In this document: positions 8,609-8,731 of the stretch, in pieces
How positions within the stretch are numbered: position 1 is the stretch's first letter
Layout: every line of letters begins with the position of its first letter
NCBI GenBank assembly: GCA_041168985.1
Contig: JBEEKA010000045.1
Coordinates: 1 to 8,731 of the forward strand
DNA from: ZC4RG30 sp041168985
Lineage (GTDB): Bacteria; Pseudomonadota; Gammaproteobacteria; Steroidobacterales; Steroidobacteraceae
Length of the DNA stretch: 8,731 nucleotides
Reading direction: 5' to 3'
The notes under the pieces: model-generated
Told to the model about the DNA's origin: nothing
The model's database searches: none
The model's input: the letters and a program-made list of their open reading frames with translations, nothing else
Program-made: the position numbers and the translations under genes

Positions 8609-8731
8609 GCCGCGCCAAGTACCTTGGCAGTGAGATCGACGACCGGAATGACGCGCTCGTAGGCCATCCGGGTCGGTCCGATCACGCCGATGACGCCGAC
8701 GGTCCCGGCATCCGTTCCATATGGCGCGGTG
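8590..8731 (-). CDS. hrcA: Heat-inducible transcription repressor HrcA, C-terminal 46 residues (partial)
   Basis: The frame enters from the right edge and ends at TAG (8590-8592). The visible tail includes VGVIGVIGPTRMAYERVIPV and then VDLTAKVLGAALN, the recognisable C-terminal signature of HrcA. HrcA represses heat-shock operons by binding the CIRCE operator, and GroEL helps keep it active. Its place directly before grpE matches the hrcA-grpE-dnaK-dnaJ order of several gammaproteobacteria. The DNA-binding N-terminus and the gene's promoter lie outside the window, so integrity cannot be judged. The end of the gene overlaps the candidate grpE promoter. Confidence 0.93.
   Translation of the reverse strand, partial: TAPYGTDAGTVGVIGVIGPTRMAYERVIPVVDLTAKVLGAALNSRR

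Overview
This is an ordinary, dense, GC-rich housekeeping segment from a bacterium. Every gene lies on the minus strand, so transcription runs from the right edge to the left. In transcription order the window holds the 3' end of hrcA, then grpE, dnaK, dnaJ, dapB, carA and most of carB. From established knowledge, a chaperone cluster followed by dapB and carAB is a gammaproteobacterial arrangement, and hrcA at its head is typical of lineages such as Xanthomonadales, Nevskiales and Steroidobacterales. The high GC content fits, but the exact genus cannot be read from the sequence.

Region 1 (8731 to about 5930) is the heat-shock part. It has the HrcA repressor C-terminus, the nucleotide exchange factor GrpE and the Hsp70 DnaK. 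Candidate heat-shock (sigma-32-like) promoters, which share a CCCACAA core, precede grpE and dnaK. Region 2 (5895 to 3950) holds dnaJ and dapB, which overlap by 4 bases (ATGA). Lysine/peptidoglycan synthesis is therefore physically coupled to the chaperone operon. Region 3 (3949 to 1) is the carAB part. A 231-base gap carries a good sigma-70-type promoter and a leader able to form a 21-bp uninterrupted RNA hairpin. It also has short overlapping reading frames that end on the carA start codon. carA and carB follow, 3 bases apart. carB runs off the left edge after 855 codons.

DnaK, DnaJ and GrpE form one folding machine: DnaJ delivers the substrate and stimulates ATP hydrolysis, and GrpE releases ADP. 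HrcA is a repressor of such genes. DapB makes tetrahydrodipicolinate. CarA and CarB together make carbamoyl phosphate for arginine and pyrimidines. All full-length proteins keep the catalytic or binding residues expected for their families, and no gene is broken.

No mobile element, CRISPR array, tRNA, rRNA or clearly novel gene system was seen. No stretch longer than 300 bases lacks a gene. The most interesting non-coding structure is the carA leader (about 3715-3898). Very long plus-strand open frames exist, but they are codon-register mirrors of the real genes.
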